A stretch of DNA of 52,639 nucleotides from Natrinema hispanicum (lineage in GTDB: Archaea; Halobacteriota; Halobacteria; Halobacteriales; Natrialbaceae): assembly GCF_900111485.1 (NCBI RefSeq), contig NZ_FOIC01000019.1, positions 1 through 52,639 of the forward strand, written 5' to 3'. The first letter of the stretch is position 1. Each line of letters opens with the position of its first letter. A model generated the notes under the pieces. It was not told where the DNA came from and searched no databases. It was given only the letters and a program-made list of their open reading frames with translations. Below, one piece after another: positions 7,251 to 16,338 of this stretch. Position numbers and translations under genes: made by a program.

Positions 7251-9276
7251 GCGTGTTCACCTCCGATTCGTCGAACCCGACTGACGGGCTGTCGCTTTCC
7301 GCACTCTGGCGACGCTGAACGAGCAGCGACGGGATCGACACGAGTCCACGTGGAACGAACAGCACGAACAACACGAAGATGGTCCCGATCACCAGTCGCC
7401 ATTGCTCGGTGTACGACGAGAGAATGTCTTCGGCACCGATGAAGACGCCGGCACCGATCATCGGCCCGAAGAGCGTTCCCATACCGCCAAGCAGCGTCAT
7501 CACGATGACCTCACCGGAGTGAATCCATGCGAGGGTTTGATCCGGCGAGATGATGAACGTACTTGGCTTGACAGCCAGGAGGCCGCCAGCCATCCCGGCC
7601 ATCCCACCACTGATCACGAACGCGCGGCGTTTGTACTTCGTCACGTCGTAGCCGATAAACTCGGCACGTTCCTCGGCCTCGCTGATGGACTGAAGGACAC
7701 TCCCGAACGGCGCGTTCATGAACCGACGGGCGAATAGGAGCGATGCGACCGCCAGAATCAGCGCGGTGTAGTAGAAGACGATGTTCGGCGTGATCTCGAA
7801 CCCGGCGATCAGTAGGTTGATGCCATTGAGTTCGGCACCGATGCCGGCAATTCCGAAGAACGTGTCCCAGCCGAGCAACCCGTCGCTGCCCCCGGTGAAC
7901 TGGAACTTGAACACCGCGTTGTAGAACAGTTCGGCGAACGCCAGCGTGATCATCGCAAAGTAGACGCCGGAGACCCGAATCGAGAGACTGCCAACGATCC
8001 ACGCGATGAGCGCACAGATGACGATCGCACCGAAGAGCGCGATGATAAACGACGACGTGTAGTGGATCATCACCAGCGCGGCCACGTACGCACCGACGCC
8101 GTAGAACATCGTGTGACCAAGTGGGACGAGGCCGGTGTAGCCCATGACGATGTCCAGACTCAGAGCGAAGATGGCCATGATAAGAACGCGGTTAAGGAGG
8201 ATGATGTAGTAGTCATTGCCGGTCAGGAGGATGGCAAAGGGGGCGATGGCCAGCAGGCCGACTGCTGCTGCACCCAGTTTCATCCGGACGCTGTCCGTGA
8301 ACACGCCGCCGTCGGCACCGGTCAAGAGGTCGCCCTCTTCACCGCCTTCGTCCTGAAACTCCGGGTTCCCGAATAGGCCCTGTGGCTTGACCAGCAACAC
8401 GGCAATCATCAACAGGAAGATAGTGAGCCCTTCCAGGTCCGGCAGCGAGAGCGTGATTCCGGCGACCTCGCCGAACTCCGTGCCGCCGTACGTCCGCGTT
8501 ATCGTGCGGATAATACCCACGAGAAGGCCGCCGAAGACGGCACCGCGGAAACTCCCGAGTCCGCCGAGCACGACGATGATGAACGCGGGGATGATGACGC
8601 TGTTACCCATCCCGGTACTGATGCTCTGGTAGCCGCCGAGAACGATCCCGCCGACAGCCGCGAGCGCGGCACCGAGACCGAACACGAGCGTGTAGTACTT
8701 GTCGATATCGATGCCGACGTTGCGGACCATCTGTCTGTCCTGTGAGCCGGCTCTGACGATCATCCCGTACTTGGTCCGTTCCAAGAACAGGTAGATCCCG
8801 AGCGCAAGCGCCCCCGCGAAGACGATCATGAAGTAGTTGTACAGGGACACCTGAATGCCCGCGACGCCGACTGGCTGGCTGAGATATCCTGGCACCCCGA
8901 GATTCCGCTGTTGGGTCCCCCAGACCAACTTGATCAGGTCGTTGATGATGAGGACGAGCCCGAAGGTAAGGAGGATGTGATACAGGGGATTTCGGCCGTA
9001 CAGCGGTCGAATGGTGAAGCGTTCGATGGCGACACCGACGATACCGACCAGCAGCGGTGCGACGACCAGTGCCGTCCAGAACCCTACCCCGACGCCGAGC
9101 GCACCCGAGATACTGAGTGCGAAGTACGCCCCGAGGGCGAACAGTTCCCCGTGGGAGAAGTTAATGACGTCCATGACTCCGAAGATGATGGACAGTCCCG
9201 CAGCTAACAGGACGTACACCATCCCGAGGGTGACGCCGTTGATCAGCTGTTCGGTTAGGTCTGCTACGAATGTCAT
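7243..9276 (-). CDS. Fused LivH-LivM-type permease
   Basis: A 677-residue membrane protein that carries both permeases of a branched-chain-type ABC importer in one chain. Residues 1 to about 300 match LivH (GLSIIFGVMDVINFSHGE near the start, GLGSFRGAVFGGLLVG later). An acidic linker of about 35 residues follows (EFQDEGGEEGDLLTG). The rest matches LivM (IMGYTGLVPLGHTMFYGVGAY-like block and GGMGTLFGPMIGAG). Two genes usually encode these at about 290 and 340 residues each. The gene begins 7 bases after the binding-protein gene and overlaps livG. The single frame has no disruption, so the fusion looks functional. Confidence 0.9.
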   Translation of the reverse strand: MTFVADLTEQLINGVTLGMVYVLLAAGLSIIFGVMDVINFSHGELFALGAYFALSISGALGVGVGFWTALVVAPLLVGIVGVAIERFTIRPLYGRNPLYHILLTFGLVLIINDLIKLVWGTQQRNLGVPGYLSQPVGVAGIQVSLYNYFMIVFAGALALGIYLFLERTKYGMIVRAGSQDRQMVRNVGIDIDKYYTLVFGLGAALAAVGGIVLGGYQSISTGMGNSVIIPAFIIVVLGGLGSFRGAVFGGLLVGIIRTITRTYGGTEFGEVAGITLSLPDLEGLTIFLLMIAVLLVKPQGLFGNPEFQDEGGEEGDLLTGADGGVFTDSVRMKLGAAAVGLLAIAPFAILLTGNDYYIILLNRVLIMAIFALSLDIVMGYTGLVPLGHTMFYGVGAYVAALVMIHYTSSFIIALFGAIVICALIAWIVGSLSIRVSGVYFAMITLAFAELFYNAVFKFQFTGGSDGLLGWDTFFGIAGIGAELNGINLLIAGFEITPNIVFYYTALILAVASLLFARRFMNAPFGSVLQSISEAEERAEFIGYDVTKYKRRAFVISGGMAGMAGGLLAVKPSTFIISPDQTLAWIHSGEVIVMTLLGGMGTLFGPMIGAGVFIGAEDILSSYTEQWRLVIGTIFVLFVLFVPRGLVSIPSLLVQRRQSAESDSPSVGFDESEVNTHD

Positions 9277-9283
9277 TGGTACA

Positions 9284-10528
9284 CTAGTTCAGTTCACAGC
9301 CCAGTTCGGAGCCTGGCGGCAGCGTGTTCTCGCCCTCGACCTTGCTAAGGAGATCCACGTTAGCCATGTCGCCGTCGCCTTCGACCAGCTCGCCTATCCA
9401 GGTTGGGTTAGTGGCCTGATGATCGGACTCCCGAAGCGTGATATCTCCCAGCACCGTCGTGAACGTTCCGCCCTCGAGGGCGTCTCTGACGTCCGTGGGG
9501 TCGGTACTCCCAGCTTCCTGCATGCCTCGCACCATCAGGCGGATGGACTCGTAACCCACTCGCTCGAAGTTCCCGGGGACGCCGTCGTATTCGTTCTGGT
9601 AGGCTTCGACGAACTGCTGGTTGTCGCCGAGATCGACTGAGGGATCGTAACGGACACCGCCGTAGGTACCGACCGCATTGGACCCCGCTCCTGAGCGCGC
9701 GCTCTTGAACGCCATCGTCGGACCGACAAGCGCTTTCTCTTGCGCGAGACCCTGGTTTGCGGCCTGATTGACGAAGTTGACGAGGTCCCCGCCGGTCATG
9801 CCGAGGATAACCGCGTCGGCGTCGGACGAGCTAATCTGGCTTATATACGAGCCGAAGTTCGAAGAGCCGAGGCTGGATTCTGTCTTCCCAACTTCAGTGA
9901 AGTTGCTGTTTGCGTCCTGCATCCGTTCTCTGGTCCGATTGTAGACCGAATCCCCGTAGGCGTAGTCGGCGATGTGGAACCAGACGTTTGAGCCGATCTC
10001 GTTTACCGTGTACGCCGAGATCGCCTCGGCGATCTGAGCCGTGCTCGTCTCGAAGCGGAAGACCCACTCGTTGCACGCCTCGCCCGTGACCGGAACGGCC
10101 GCCGCACCTGGGAAATAAACGAATTCCGCATCGCTGGCGAACTCGTTAAGTCCCAGCGCGACGGAACTGGAGATCGCACCGAACACGAAGTCGGCTTGTT
10201 CCTGCTGAACGACTTCTTGGGCGGCCTGGGACGCGGCTCCGGCCTCCGTCTCGGTATCGTCGTACACCGCGTCGATCTCGTAGTCGAACTCGTCGCTGTC
10301 GTTGATCTGCTGGACGGCCAACTCGACGCCATTCCGCTGTGCCGGACCGAGTGAACTGTAGGCCCCGCTCATCGGATTGAGGCTCGCAATAGTCACTGTT
10401 TCGTTCCCACTCCCTCCCGCACAGCCGGCGAGCGCTACAGTGCCCGCTGCGCCGGCGGCCGACAGGAACGTTCGACGTGAGGAACCGAATACGATACTGT
10501 CATTGTCTCCATTGGTTGCCCCTCGCAT
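9284..10528 (-). CDS. Tat-exported lipoprotein, ABC substrate-binding protein (LivJ/K type)
   Basis: A 414-residue type I periplasmic-binding-fold protein. The N terminus has a twin-arginine signal (SRRTFLSAAGAAG, Arg18-Arg19) and a lipobox LAGC with lipidated Cys36, normal for haloarchaeal binding proteins anchored outside the cell. The mature part starts VTIASLNPMSGAYSSLG and has the Leu/Ile/Val-binding layout, including DAVILGMTGGDLVNF. It is the first gene of the importer operon. The ATG at 10528 is preferred over a GTG at 10543. TATA-like elements at 10557-10565 and 10581-10587 (minus strand) could serve it. The ligand is unknown. Confidence 0.88.
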   Translation of the reverse strand: MRGATNGDNDSIVFGSSRRTFLSAAGAAGTVALAGCAGGSGNETVTIASLNPMSGAYSSLGPAQRNGVELAVQQINDSDEFDYEIDAVYDDTETEAGAASQAAQEVVQQEQADFVFGAISSSVALGLNEFASDAEFVYFPGAAAVPVTGEACNEWVFRFETSTAQIAEAISAYTVNEIGSNVWFHIADYAYGDSVYNRTRERMQDANSNFTEVGKTESSLGSSNFGSYISQISSSDADAVILGMTGGDLVNFVNQAANQGLAQEKALVGPTMAFKSARSGAGSNAVGTYGGVRYDPSVDLGDNQQFVEAYQNEYDGVPGNFERVGYESIRLMVRGMQEAGSTDPTDVRDALEGGTFTTVLGDITLRESDHQATNPTWIGELVEGDGDMANVDLLSKVEGENTLPPGSELGCELN

Positions 10529-10907
10529 GGGTATGATATCCACTGCACACCAGTGCCTAATAAATCATTATGTTCAACTCATATATACGAGGGGTTGATA
10601 AATAAGGGTTTTATATTTAATAATGGACGAACCGTCCCAACTGGGAGAATGATAATTCCTGCTTATGATCGATCTGTCATGGAAAGTGTTACTCGGCAAC
10701 TCGAACTACAGGGCCGTTACCGCGTCAGTTCCCACTTTACCGGTCGTGTCGAGACCGTCGCTGCCCTCGGCTGCCCCAGTCCTCGCGGTCTCGAGTACGC
10801 GCTGAAACCGAGTGCTACGGACTCCTGTCACTCAGTACGGCAGGCCTGCGCCCCGTCTTGGTGTGTGCCGAGACCAGTGACAGCAGACCGGATAGCGGAA
10901 GCCCGTT
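10529..10907. other. Spacer with importer promoter and a diverged dispersed repeat
   Basis: It contains the TATA-like boxes of the binding-protein gene, an AT-rich stretch with TTTATATTTAATAA at about 10609-10622 on the plus strand, and repeat copy E at 10825-10896. An open frame on the plus strand here is basic, overlaps the aldehyde dehydrogenase end and is not called. Confidence 0.5.
10825..10896. repeat. Dispersed ~75-bp repeat, copy E (most diverged)
   Basis: It begins CTGTCACTCAGTACGG and ends CAGTGACAGCAGACCGGATAG, matching the order and spacing of the repeat at 17684-17757 and 42221-42293. Divergence is high, so membership is tentative. Confidence 0.35.
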
Positions 10908-12269
10908 TCACTGAACCCACACTGTTTTCCAGTTCACGAACTCCTTGATGCCGGCTTCCGAGAGTTCACGGCCGTAGCCGGAGTCTTTGATCCCGCCGAA
11001 CGGCACGCGCGGGTCCGACTTCGTCATCTCGTTGATGTAGACGCAGCCGGCATCGATCTCGCGTGCGAGTCGCTGTCCGCGCTTGCGGTCGTCGGTCCAG
11101 AGGCTCGCGCCCAGCCCGAACCGCGTATCGTTTGCGAGTTCGATGGCTTCGGTTTCGTCGGCCACCTCGTAGACGGCCGCAACGGGGCCGAAGGTCTCCT
11201 CTGCGTCCGCAGGGCAGCCCTTGGGAACGTCGGTCAGCACGGTCGGCGGATAGAAGGCCCCCTCCCTGTCGAGGGGGTCGCCGCCCGTCAGAACCGTCGC
11301 CCCGGCCTTGACGCTGGCTTCGACCTGGTCGTGGAGTTGCGCCATCAGGTCGGGGTCCGCCTGCGGCCCGACATCGGTCGCCTCGCTCATCGGGTCACCG
11401 ACCGTGAGGCTCTCGAATTCGTCGACGAACCGGTCGACGAATTCGTCGTAGACGGCCTCGTGAACGATGAACCGCTTGGCCGCGATACAGGACTGGCCAC
11501 CGTTCTGCGTGCGCGCCTGCACACCTGTCTCGACGGCGCGACCGAGGTCTGCGTCGTCCAGCACGACGAACGGATCGCTCCCACCCAGTTCGAGGACGGT
11601 CTTCTTGAGGTGTTTACCGGCGGTCTCGGCGACGGCCCGGCCGGCCGGCCCGCTGCCGGTGAGCGTCGCAGCGCGTACCCGATTGTCGGTCAGGACGTCT
11701 TCGACCTTGCTCGAGCCGACGAGCAGCGTCTGGAAGACGCCCTCGGGATAGCCAGCCTCGCGGAAGACCTCCTTGAGCGCCATGGCACACCCTGGTACGT
11801 TCGAGGCGTGTTTGAGCAGGCCGACGTTGCCGGCGGTGAGATACGGGGCGGCAAAGCGGATGACCTGCCAGAATGGGAAGTTCCAGGGCATCACCGCAAG
11901 CACGGGTCCGAGCGGATCGTGGACGGTCTTAACCGACGTTCCCGGTGGGCTGGGATGGTGGTCGGCCTCGAGGTAGGCGCTCGCGTGCTCCGCGTAGTGA
12001 TCGCAGGCCCACGCGCACTTCTCGACTTCGGCGACGGCCTGGGAGATCGGTTTGCCCATCTCCTTGGTCATCAACTCCGCGTACCGCCGCTTGTTCTCCC
12101 GAAGCACGTCGCCAGCGGCCGCCAGCAACTCCTCGCGCTCACGCAGCGGGCGCTCGCGCCACGATTCGAAGGTCTCTATCGCAGTCTCGAGCGTGGCCTC
12201 GACGTCCGCGTAGTCGTCTTCGGTGTATTCGGCGAACTGTTCGCCAGTGGCTGGATTGACCGCGTCCAT
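10908..12269 (-). CDS. NAD(P)-dependent aldehyde dehydrogenase, succinate-semialdehyde type
   Basis: A 453-residue ALDH-superfamily enzyme. The nucleophile is Cys261 in [12 protein letters not shown], and the general-base Glu lies in [10 protein letters not shown] about 34 residues before. The start DAVNPATGE and the sequence [12 protein letters not shown] resemble the short archaeal/bacterial succinate-semialdehyde dehydrogenase group. It oxidises an aldehyde to the acid in the cytoplasm; in this setting it might also take an aryl or aliphatic aldehyde made by a neighbouring enzyme, which is inference. The start at 12269 (MDAVNP) is preferred to an upstream frame extension by family length. 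It is divergent from the EthD/HD operon. Confidence 0.85.
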   Translation of the reverse strand: MDAVNPATGEQFAEYTEDDYADVEATLETAIETFESWRERPLREREELLAAAGDVLRENKRRYAELMTKEMGKPISQAVAEVEKCAWACDHYAEHASAYLEADHHPSPPGTSVKTVHDPLGPVLAVMPWNFPFWQVIRFAAPYLTAGNVGLLKHASNVPGCAMALKEVFREAGYPEGVFQTLLVGSSKVEDVLTDNRVRAATLTGSGPAGRAVAETAGKHLKKTVLELGGSDPFVVLDDADLGRAVETGVQARTQNGGQSCIAAKRFIVHEAVYDEFVDRFVDEFESLTVGDPMSEATDVGPQADPDLMAQLHDQVEASVKAGATVLTGGDPLDREGAFYPPTVLTDVPKGCPADAEETFGPVAAVYEVADETEAIELANDTRFGLGASLWTDDRKRGQRLAREIDAGCVYINEMTKSDPRVPFGGIKDSGYGRELSEAGIKEFVNWKTVWVQ

Positions 12270-12338
12270 GGCAGTGAGTATCGCTAGCACTACTCTTAGG
12301 TATTTTCATTCCACGAACGGGCCGCGGTCAACCTGAGG

Positions 12339-12347
12339 ATTTATTTC
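12339..12347 (+). promoter_or_regulatory. TATA box of the EthD/HD operon
   Basis: ATTTATTTC is centred about 28 bases before the ATG at 12371, which implies a leaderless transcript. Confidence 0.55.
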
Positions 12348-12370
12348 GGGGGGTGTGATAGTGACCAGTG

Positions 12371-13087
12371 ATGTACAAGCACATTGCCCTGCTCGTTCGA
12401 CAGGAGGGTATGTCCCATGCAGAGTTCGTCGACCACTGGCAGAACAACCACACACCCATCGCGAAGGATATCGAGGGTGTTGTGCGGTACCAGCAGGTGC
12501 TGCCGACCGAACCCGAACACGCCGAGTTCGACGGGCTGGCGGAACTGTACTTCGAGACGCTTGAGGATCTTCACGAGGCGCTTGGCAGTCCCGGCTCCCG
12601 TGACTACGACCCCACCAAAGAGATCGCGGCGAAAGCCCGCGAGGACGTTGACAACTTTCTGGCTCTCGAGGAGCGTCCGCGGTTCATTGGCGAGGAGATC
12701 GTCCAGAAAGACGACGTCGAGAGTGACACTGATCACCTCTACAAACACTCGGCGTTTCTGGTTCGTCAGGAGGGCATGACTCACGAGGAGTTTGTCGACT
12801 ACTGGCAGACCAACCACACGCCCATCGCTCGTGAGATCGACGGTGTCGTCAAGTATAACACCGTCCTGCCAACCGATTCCGAGAACGCAGAATTCGACGG
12901 CGTCGCCGAACTGTACTTCGAGGATCTCTCGAAGCTCTACGCCGCGCTGGGCAGCGAAGGGTCCCGTGACTACGACCCTGCGAAGGGGAAAGCTAAGGAA
13001 GCCCGCGAGGACGTCGACAACTTCCTGGCCCTCAAGGAGCGCCCGCGGTTTATCGGGCAAGAACGACTCGTCAAAGACGAACGCTGA
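12371..13087 (+). CDS. Protein with two tandem EthD-like domains
   Basis: A 238-residue protein made of two near-copies of one EthD-type ferredoxin-like barrel (about residues 2-115 and 122-236). Both halves share LVRQEGM, FVD-WQ-NHTPIA, AEFDG-AELYFE, GSRDYDP and AREDVDNFLAL. EthD domains occur as accessory proteins or small-substrate isomerase/decarboxylase-like units in catabolic clusters; no reaction can be assigned. A normal EthD protein has one such domain of about 100 residues and works as a dimer, so this looks like an internally fused dimer. The ATG at 12371 matches the TATA box; GTG at 12368 is less likely. An HD-domain gene follows after 3 bases. Confidence 0.8.
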   Translation: MYKHIALLVRQEGMSHAEFVDHWQNNHTPIAKDIEGVVRYQQVLPTEPEHAEFDGLAELYFETLEDLHEALGSPGSRDYDPTKEIAAKAREDVDNFLALEERPRFIGEEIVQKDDVESDTDHLYKHSAFLVRQEGMTHEEFVDYWQTNHTPIAREIDGVVKYNTVLPTDSENAEFDGVAELYFEDLSKLYAALGSEGSRDYDPAKGKAKEAREDVDNFLALKERPRFIGQERLVKDER

Positions 13088-13090
13088 GCC

Positions 13091-13681
13091 ATGCCCGACT
13101 ACGAGAGCCAAGTCCGCGAGGCGTTTCCCGAACTCGATTCGATCGACAGTCCCGACCTCCGCGAGAAAGTCATCGAGGCGTGGATGCTCGGACTCGACCG
13201 GGGCGGCTGGCGACACATCGAGGATATTCCCTACGCCTGGAACATCCACGAGGTAACCAACGTCGAGCACGTTCGCGGCGTCACGCGCATCGCTCGCCAA
13301 TCGGCTCAAGAGCAGCGCGACTTCCACGGCGCGGACCCCGACATCGACGTCGTCGTGGCCGCGTGTCTCCTTCACGACGTCGGCAAGTGCTACGAGTACG
13401 TCGATTTCGTCGACGACGAGCAGTTGCTCGAGCCGGATCGAACGTACGCGACCGAGGAGGTCCCGCATTCGCTGTCGGGGTATGCCCTCGCCCACGAGGT
13501 CGGCTGTCCGCTCGCGGTCCAGCGGGCGATCCCTCACTTCATCGGCGAGATTCCCACCCGGACGATGGAAGCGGAACTCGTCAAGAGCGCGAACTCGGCG
13601 TCCTCGAACGCGATCACCCAGTCGGCGATGGGGATCACGCTTCAGGAGTGGGTCGACGAGTACTCACAGACACAGAACTGA
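13091..13681 (+). CDS. HD-domain metal-dependent phosphohydrolase
   Basis: A 196-residue HD-family protein. The metal ligands follow the usual order: His in NVEHVRGV, the HD pair in CLLHDVGKCYEY, and further His/Asp positions in PHSLSGYALAHEVG. The family cleaves phosphate esters or nucleotides, and some members act on other small molecules. It is the second gene of a two-gene operon behind the double EthD protein, 3 bases apart. The pairing suggests a shared catabolic or repair task, but the substrate is unknown. Confidence 0.8.
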   Translation: MPDYESQVREAFPELDSIDSPDLREKVIEAWMLGLDRGGWRHIEDIPYAWNIHEVTNVEHVRGVTRIARQSAQEQRDFHGADPDIDVVVAACLLHDVGKCYEYVDFVDDEQLLEPDRTYATEEVPHSLSGYALAHEVGCPLAVQRAIPHFIGEIPTRTMEAELVKSANSASSNAITQSAMGITLQEWVDEYSQTQN

Positions 13682-13761
13682 TAAGAGGATTCCCCCACCG
13701 ATCGCGTCTCACGGCTCGTCGGCAGTGGTACCAGCCGTTCAGGTGCGATCGTGTATTCAAC

Positions 13762-14145
13762 CTATCCCGTCTTGTAGACGCCGCGAGCGTCCGCGACCTG
13801 TGTGTCGTCAGCAGCGTAGACCGCGACATCGACGACGCCGACGTCACTTCCGAGCCGAACGACGTCGGCTTCCGCGTACAGATCGCCGGTCCCGGCTTCC
13901 AGATAGTCGATTCGCATGTCGATGGTCGGAACCGGCTGGTCGACCAGTGAGACGAGCGCGGCACCGCCGACGGTGTCCGCCAGGGTGAACGTCACGCCGC
14001 CATGGGCCATTATCCGATCGTCGTTCCAGGATAATGCTTCTCGCATCTCGATGGTTCCTTCGGCGTGTCCGTCCGCCGCCTCGGTGACCTCGACACCGAG
14101 CAGGTCGGCGAACGGCATGTTCTCGAAGAACGCTTCGATGTCCAT
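13762..14145 (-). CDS. Hotdog-fold acyl-CoA thioesterase, PaaI type
   Basis: A 127-residue single hotdog domain. The active-site helix region reads MAHGGVTFTLADTVGGAALV, matching the PaaI pattern HGG-x-LAD with the catalytic acidic residue. It ends near YAEADVVRLGSDVGVVDVAVY. It probably releases CoA from stalled or dead-end aryl- or acyl-CoA intermediates. It is convergent with the HD gene and lies 108 bases downstream of the acyl-CoA ligase, on the same strand. Confidence 0.82.
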   Translation of the reverse strand: MDIEAFFENMPFADLLGVEVTEAADGHAEGTIEMREALSWNDDRIMAHGGVTFTLADTVGGAALVSLVDQPVPTIDMRIDYLEAGTGDLYAEADVVRLGSDVGVVDVAVYAADDTQVADARGVYKTG

Positions 14146-14253
14146 GACGGCCGGGATTTTTCTTTCCGGCTAATTAACCGTTCTGGTTTGTGTCACGGTA
14201 ACGTGGGCTGCCACTCGATTCGAGGACGAATCGGACGAGAGGTCGGTACGGCG

Positions 14254-16254
14254 CTATCGAGCGGTCGCAATCTCGTCGATGGCGTCGGGGTTCTCGATGC
14301 TCGAGAGATCGTCCAACTCCTCGCCCGTGTAGACGGACTGGATGATGCGACGGACGATCTTGCCGCTCTGGGTCTTGGGGAACCCGTCGACGAACAACAC
14401 TTCGAGCGGACGGAACGGCTTGCCCAACTCCGCGCCGACCTGTGTGCGTAGCTCCTCTCGCAACTCGTCGGTTTCCTCGTAGCCGTCGGTGACGACGACG
14501 TACGTGACGACGGCGGTTCCTTTGGTGTCGTCGGGTGCGCCGATCGCGACGGCGGCGTTGACGGCCTCGTGTTCGATGAGCGCGCCTTCGACTTCGGCCG
14601 GGCCGACCTTTCGGCCGGCGACGTTGAGCACGTCGTCCGAACGGCCGTGGAGGAACCAGAAGCCGTCCGCGTCCTGCTGTGCCCAGTCGCCGTGGTCCCA
14701 CATGTCGTCGAACCGTGACCAGTACTCCTCGAGGTAACGCTCGTCGCCGCTCCACAGCGACTTGGTCATCGACGGTGCGGAAGACTTGCAGATGAGATAG
14801 CCTTCCTCATGATCGTCGGCGACGGACTCGCCGCTGGCGTCGACGATGTCGACGTCCATGCCAAGCGCCGGCCCGCCGAGAGTGCCAGGTTTCAGCGAGT
14901 GCAGTGGCGTCGGCTGGAGGAAACAGCCGAAAATCTCGGTGCCGCCGGAGATGTTCATGATGGGTGCCTCACCACGGCCGACGTTCTCGAGGAACCACTG
15001 CCAAGAGTCGGGATCCCACGGCTCGCCGGTCGATCCCAGCAGGCGTAGCGAGGAGAGGTCGTGGCCGTCTAGCCACTCATCACCCTGTTTCTGGAGCGCG
15101 CGGATGGCGGTCGGGGAGATGCCGAAGACCGTCAGGCCGTGGTCGTCGATCATCCGCCAGAAGCGATCCGGCTCGGGGTAGTCCGGTGCGCCCTCGTAGA
15201 GGAAGATTGTGCCGCCGTGCGCGTGGTTACCGATGAGCGTCCACGGTCCCATCATCCAGCCGATGTCGGACACCCAGAAGAACCGATCCGAGGGCTTGTG
15301 GTCGAACGAGAAGTAGATTTCCTTCGCCGGTTGAACCAGTCCGCCCGCGTGGGTGTGGACGATCCCCTTCGGCTGGCCCGTCGTGCCCGACGAGTACAGC
15401 AGCATCGACTCCTGATCCGCGGGGAGTGACTTCGTGTCGTACTCGTCGGACTGCGTCCCGACGGCGTCGGCCCACCACTCGTCGCGGTCGTCGTCCCACG
15501 GGATCGACGCCTCGTCGGAACCTAATCGGTCGTAGACGATAGTGTGTTCGACGTGGCCGGCTTCGTCGATGGCGTCGTCAGCTTGTGCTTTGAGCGCGAT
15601 TTCGCTGCCACGCCGGTAGAAACCGTCGCCGGTGAACAGCACCGAACACTCGGCGTCCGCGATGCGCGTCGCGGTGGCGTCGACGCCGAAACCGGAGAAG
15701 ATCGGCACCGCGATCGCACCGACCTTGAAACAGCCGTAGAGCAGTGGGACGATCTCGGGGACCATCGGCATGTAGAGGCCGACGGTGTTGCCGGTGTCGA
15801 TACCGCGCTCCTTGAGGGCGTTGGCGACCCGATTCGCCTGCCGATGCAGTTCGTGATAGGTAACCTCACGGACCTCGCCGTCTTCGCCCTCCCAGATCGT
15901 CGCGACCCTGTTCCGGGCCTCGGCGTCCGGCTGGGCGTGGCGGTCCACGACGTTGTGTGCGATGTTGAGTTCGCCGCCGACGTACCAGCCAGTAAACTGC
16001 GGGCCGTCGCTCGCATCGCGGACCCGGTCGTAGTCCTCGTAGAACTCCAGGCCGAGGTGGTCGACGACCTCGTCCCAGAACCAGTCAAGGCCAGAGGCCG
16101 CTATCCCATCGACCTCGCTGACGGTCAGCTCGTGGAGTTCTTCGAAGTTATCGATGCCGTGTTCCTGCATGAACGCGTAGACGTTGCTATCCTGAACGAA
16201 CTGCTCGTCCGGTTCGTAGCGTATCTCCTCGGGCTCGTCGAGTAATCCTGCCAT
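14254..16254 (-). CDS. Acyl-CoA synthetase, acetyl-CoA-synthetase-like (AMP-forming)
   Basis: A 666-residue ANL-superfamily ligase. The N-terminal ACAS_N-like segment covers roughly residues 30-110. The P-loop is LLYSSGTTGQPKGIVHTH, the A5 motif lies around NISGGTEIFG, and the C-terminal hinge and lysine region is GRKVGPAEVEGAL to FPKTQSGKIVRR. It makes an acyl-CoA from a carboxylate, ATP and CoA. Length and N-terminal domain fit acetyl-, propionyl- or acetoacetyl-CoA-synthetase relatives rather than aryl-CoA ligases. It lies between a thioesterase and paaK, all on the minus strand. Confidence 0.85.
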   Translation of the reverse strand: MAGLLDEPEEIRYEPDEQFVQDSNVYAFMQEHGIDNFEELHELTVSEVDGIAASGLDWFWDEVVDHLGLEFYEDYDRVRDASDGPQFTGWYVGGELNIAHNVVDRHAQPDAEARNRVATIWEGEDGEVREVTYHELHRQANRVANALKERGIDTGNTVGLYMPMVPEIVPLLYGCFKVGAIAVPIFSGFGVDATATRIADAECSVLFTGDGFYRRGSEIALKAQADDAIDEAGHVEHTIVYDRLGSDEASIPWDDDRDEWWADAVGTQSDEYDTKSLPADQESMLLYSSGTTGQPKGIVHTHAGGLVQPAKEIYFSFDHKPSDRFFWVSDIGWMMGPWTLIGNHAHGGTIFLYEGAPDYPEPDRFWRMIDDHGLTVFGISPTAIRALQKQGDEWLDGHDLSSLRLLGSTGEPWDPDSWQWFLENVGRGEAPIMNISGGTEIFGCFLQPTPLHSLKPGTLGGPALGMDVDIVDASGESVADDHEEGYLICKSSAPSMTKSLWSGDERYLEEYWSRFDDMWDHGDWAQQDADGFWFLHGRSDDVLNVAGRKVGPAEVEGALIEHEAVNAAVAIGAPDDTKGTAVVTYVVVTDGYEETDELREELRTQVGAELGKPFRPLEVLFVDGFPKTQSGKIVRRIIQSVYTGEELDDLSSIENPDAIDEIATAR

Positions 16255-16338
16255 TGTAACCCATGCACAACTGGTGACAGTATCCTCTTAAAAATTTGTG
16301 CGTGCCAGTTCGACGATGCGTGGTGCGTCCGATCGCGG

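Noticed and set aside
10553..10948. Open frame on the plus strand between the binding-protein gene and the aldehyde dehydrogenase
   Set aside because: The product would be basic and overlaps repeat copy E and the end of the aldehyde dehydrogenase; nothing in it resembles a known domain.
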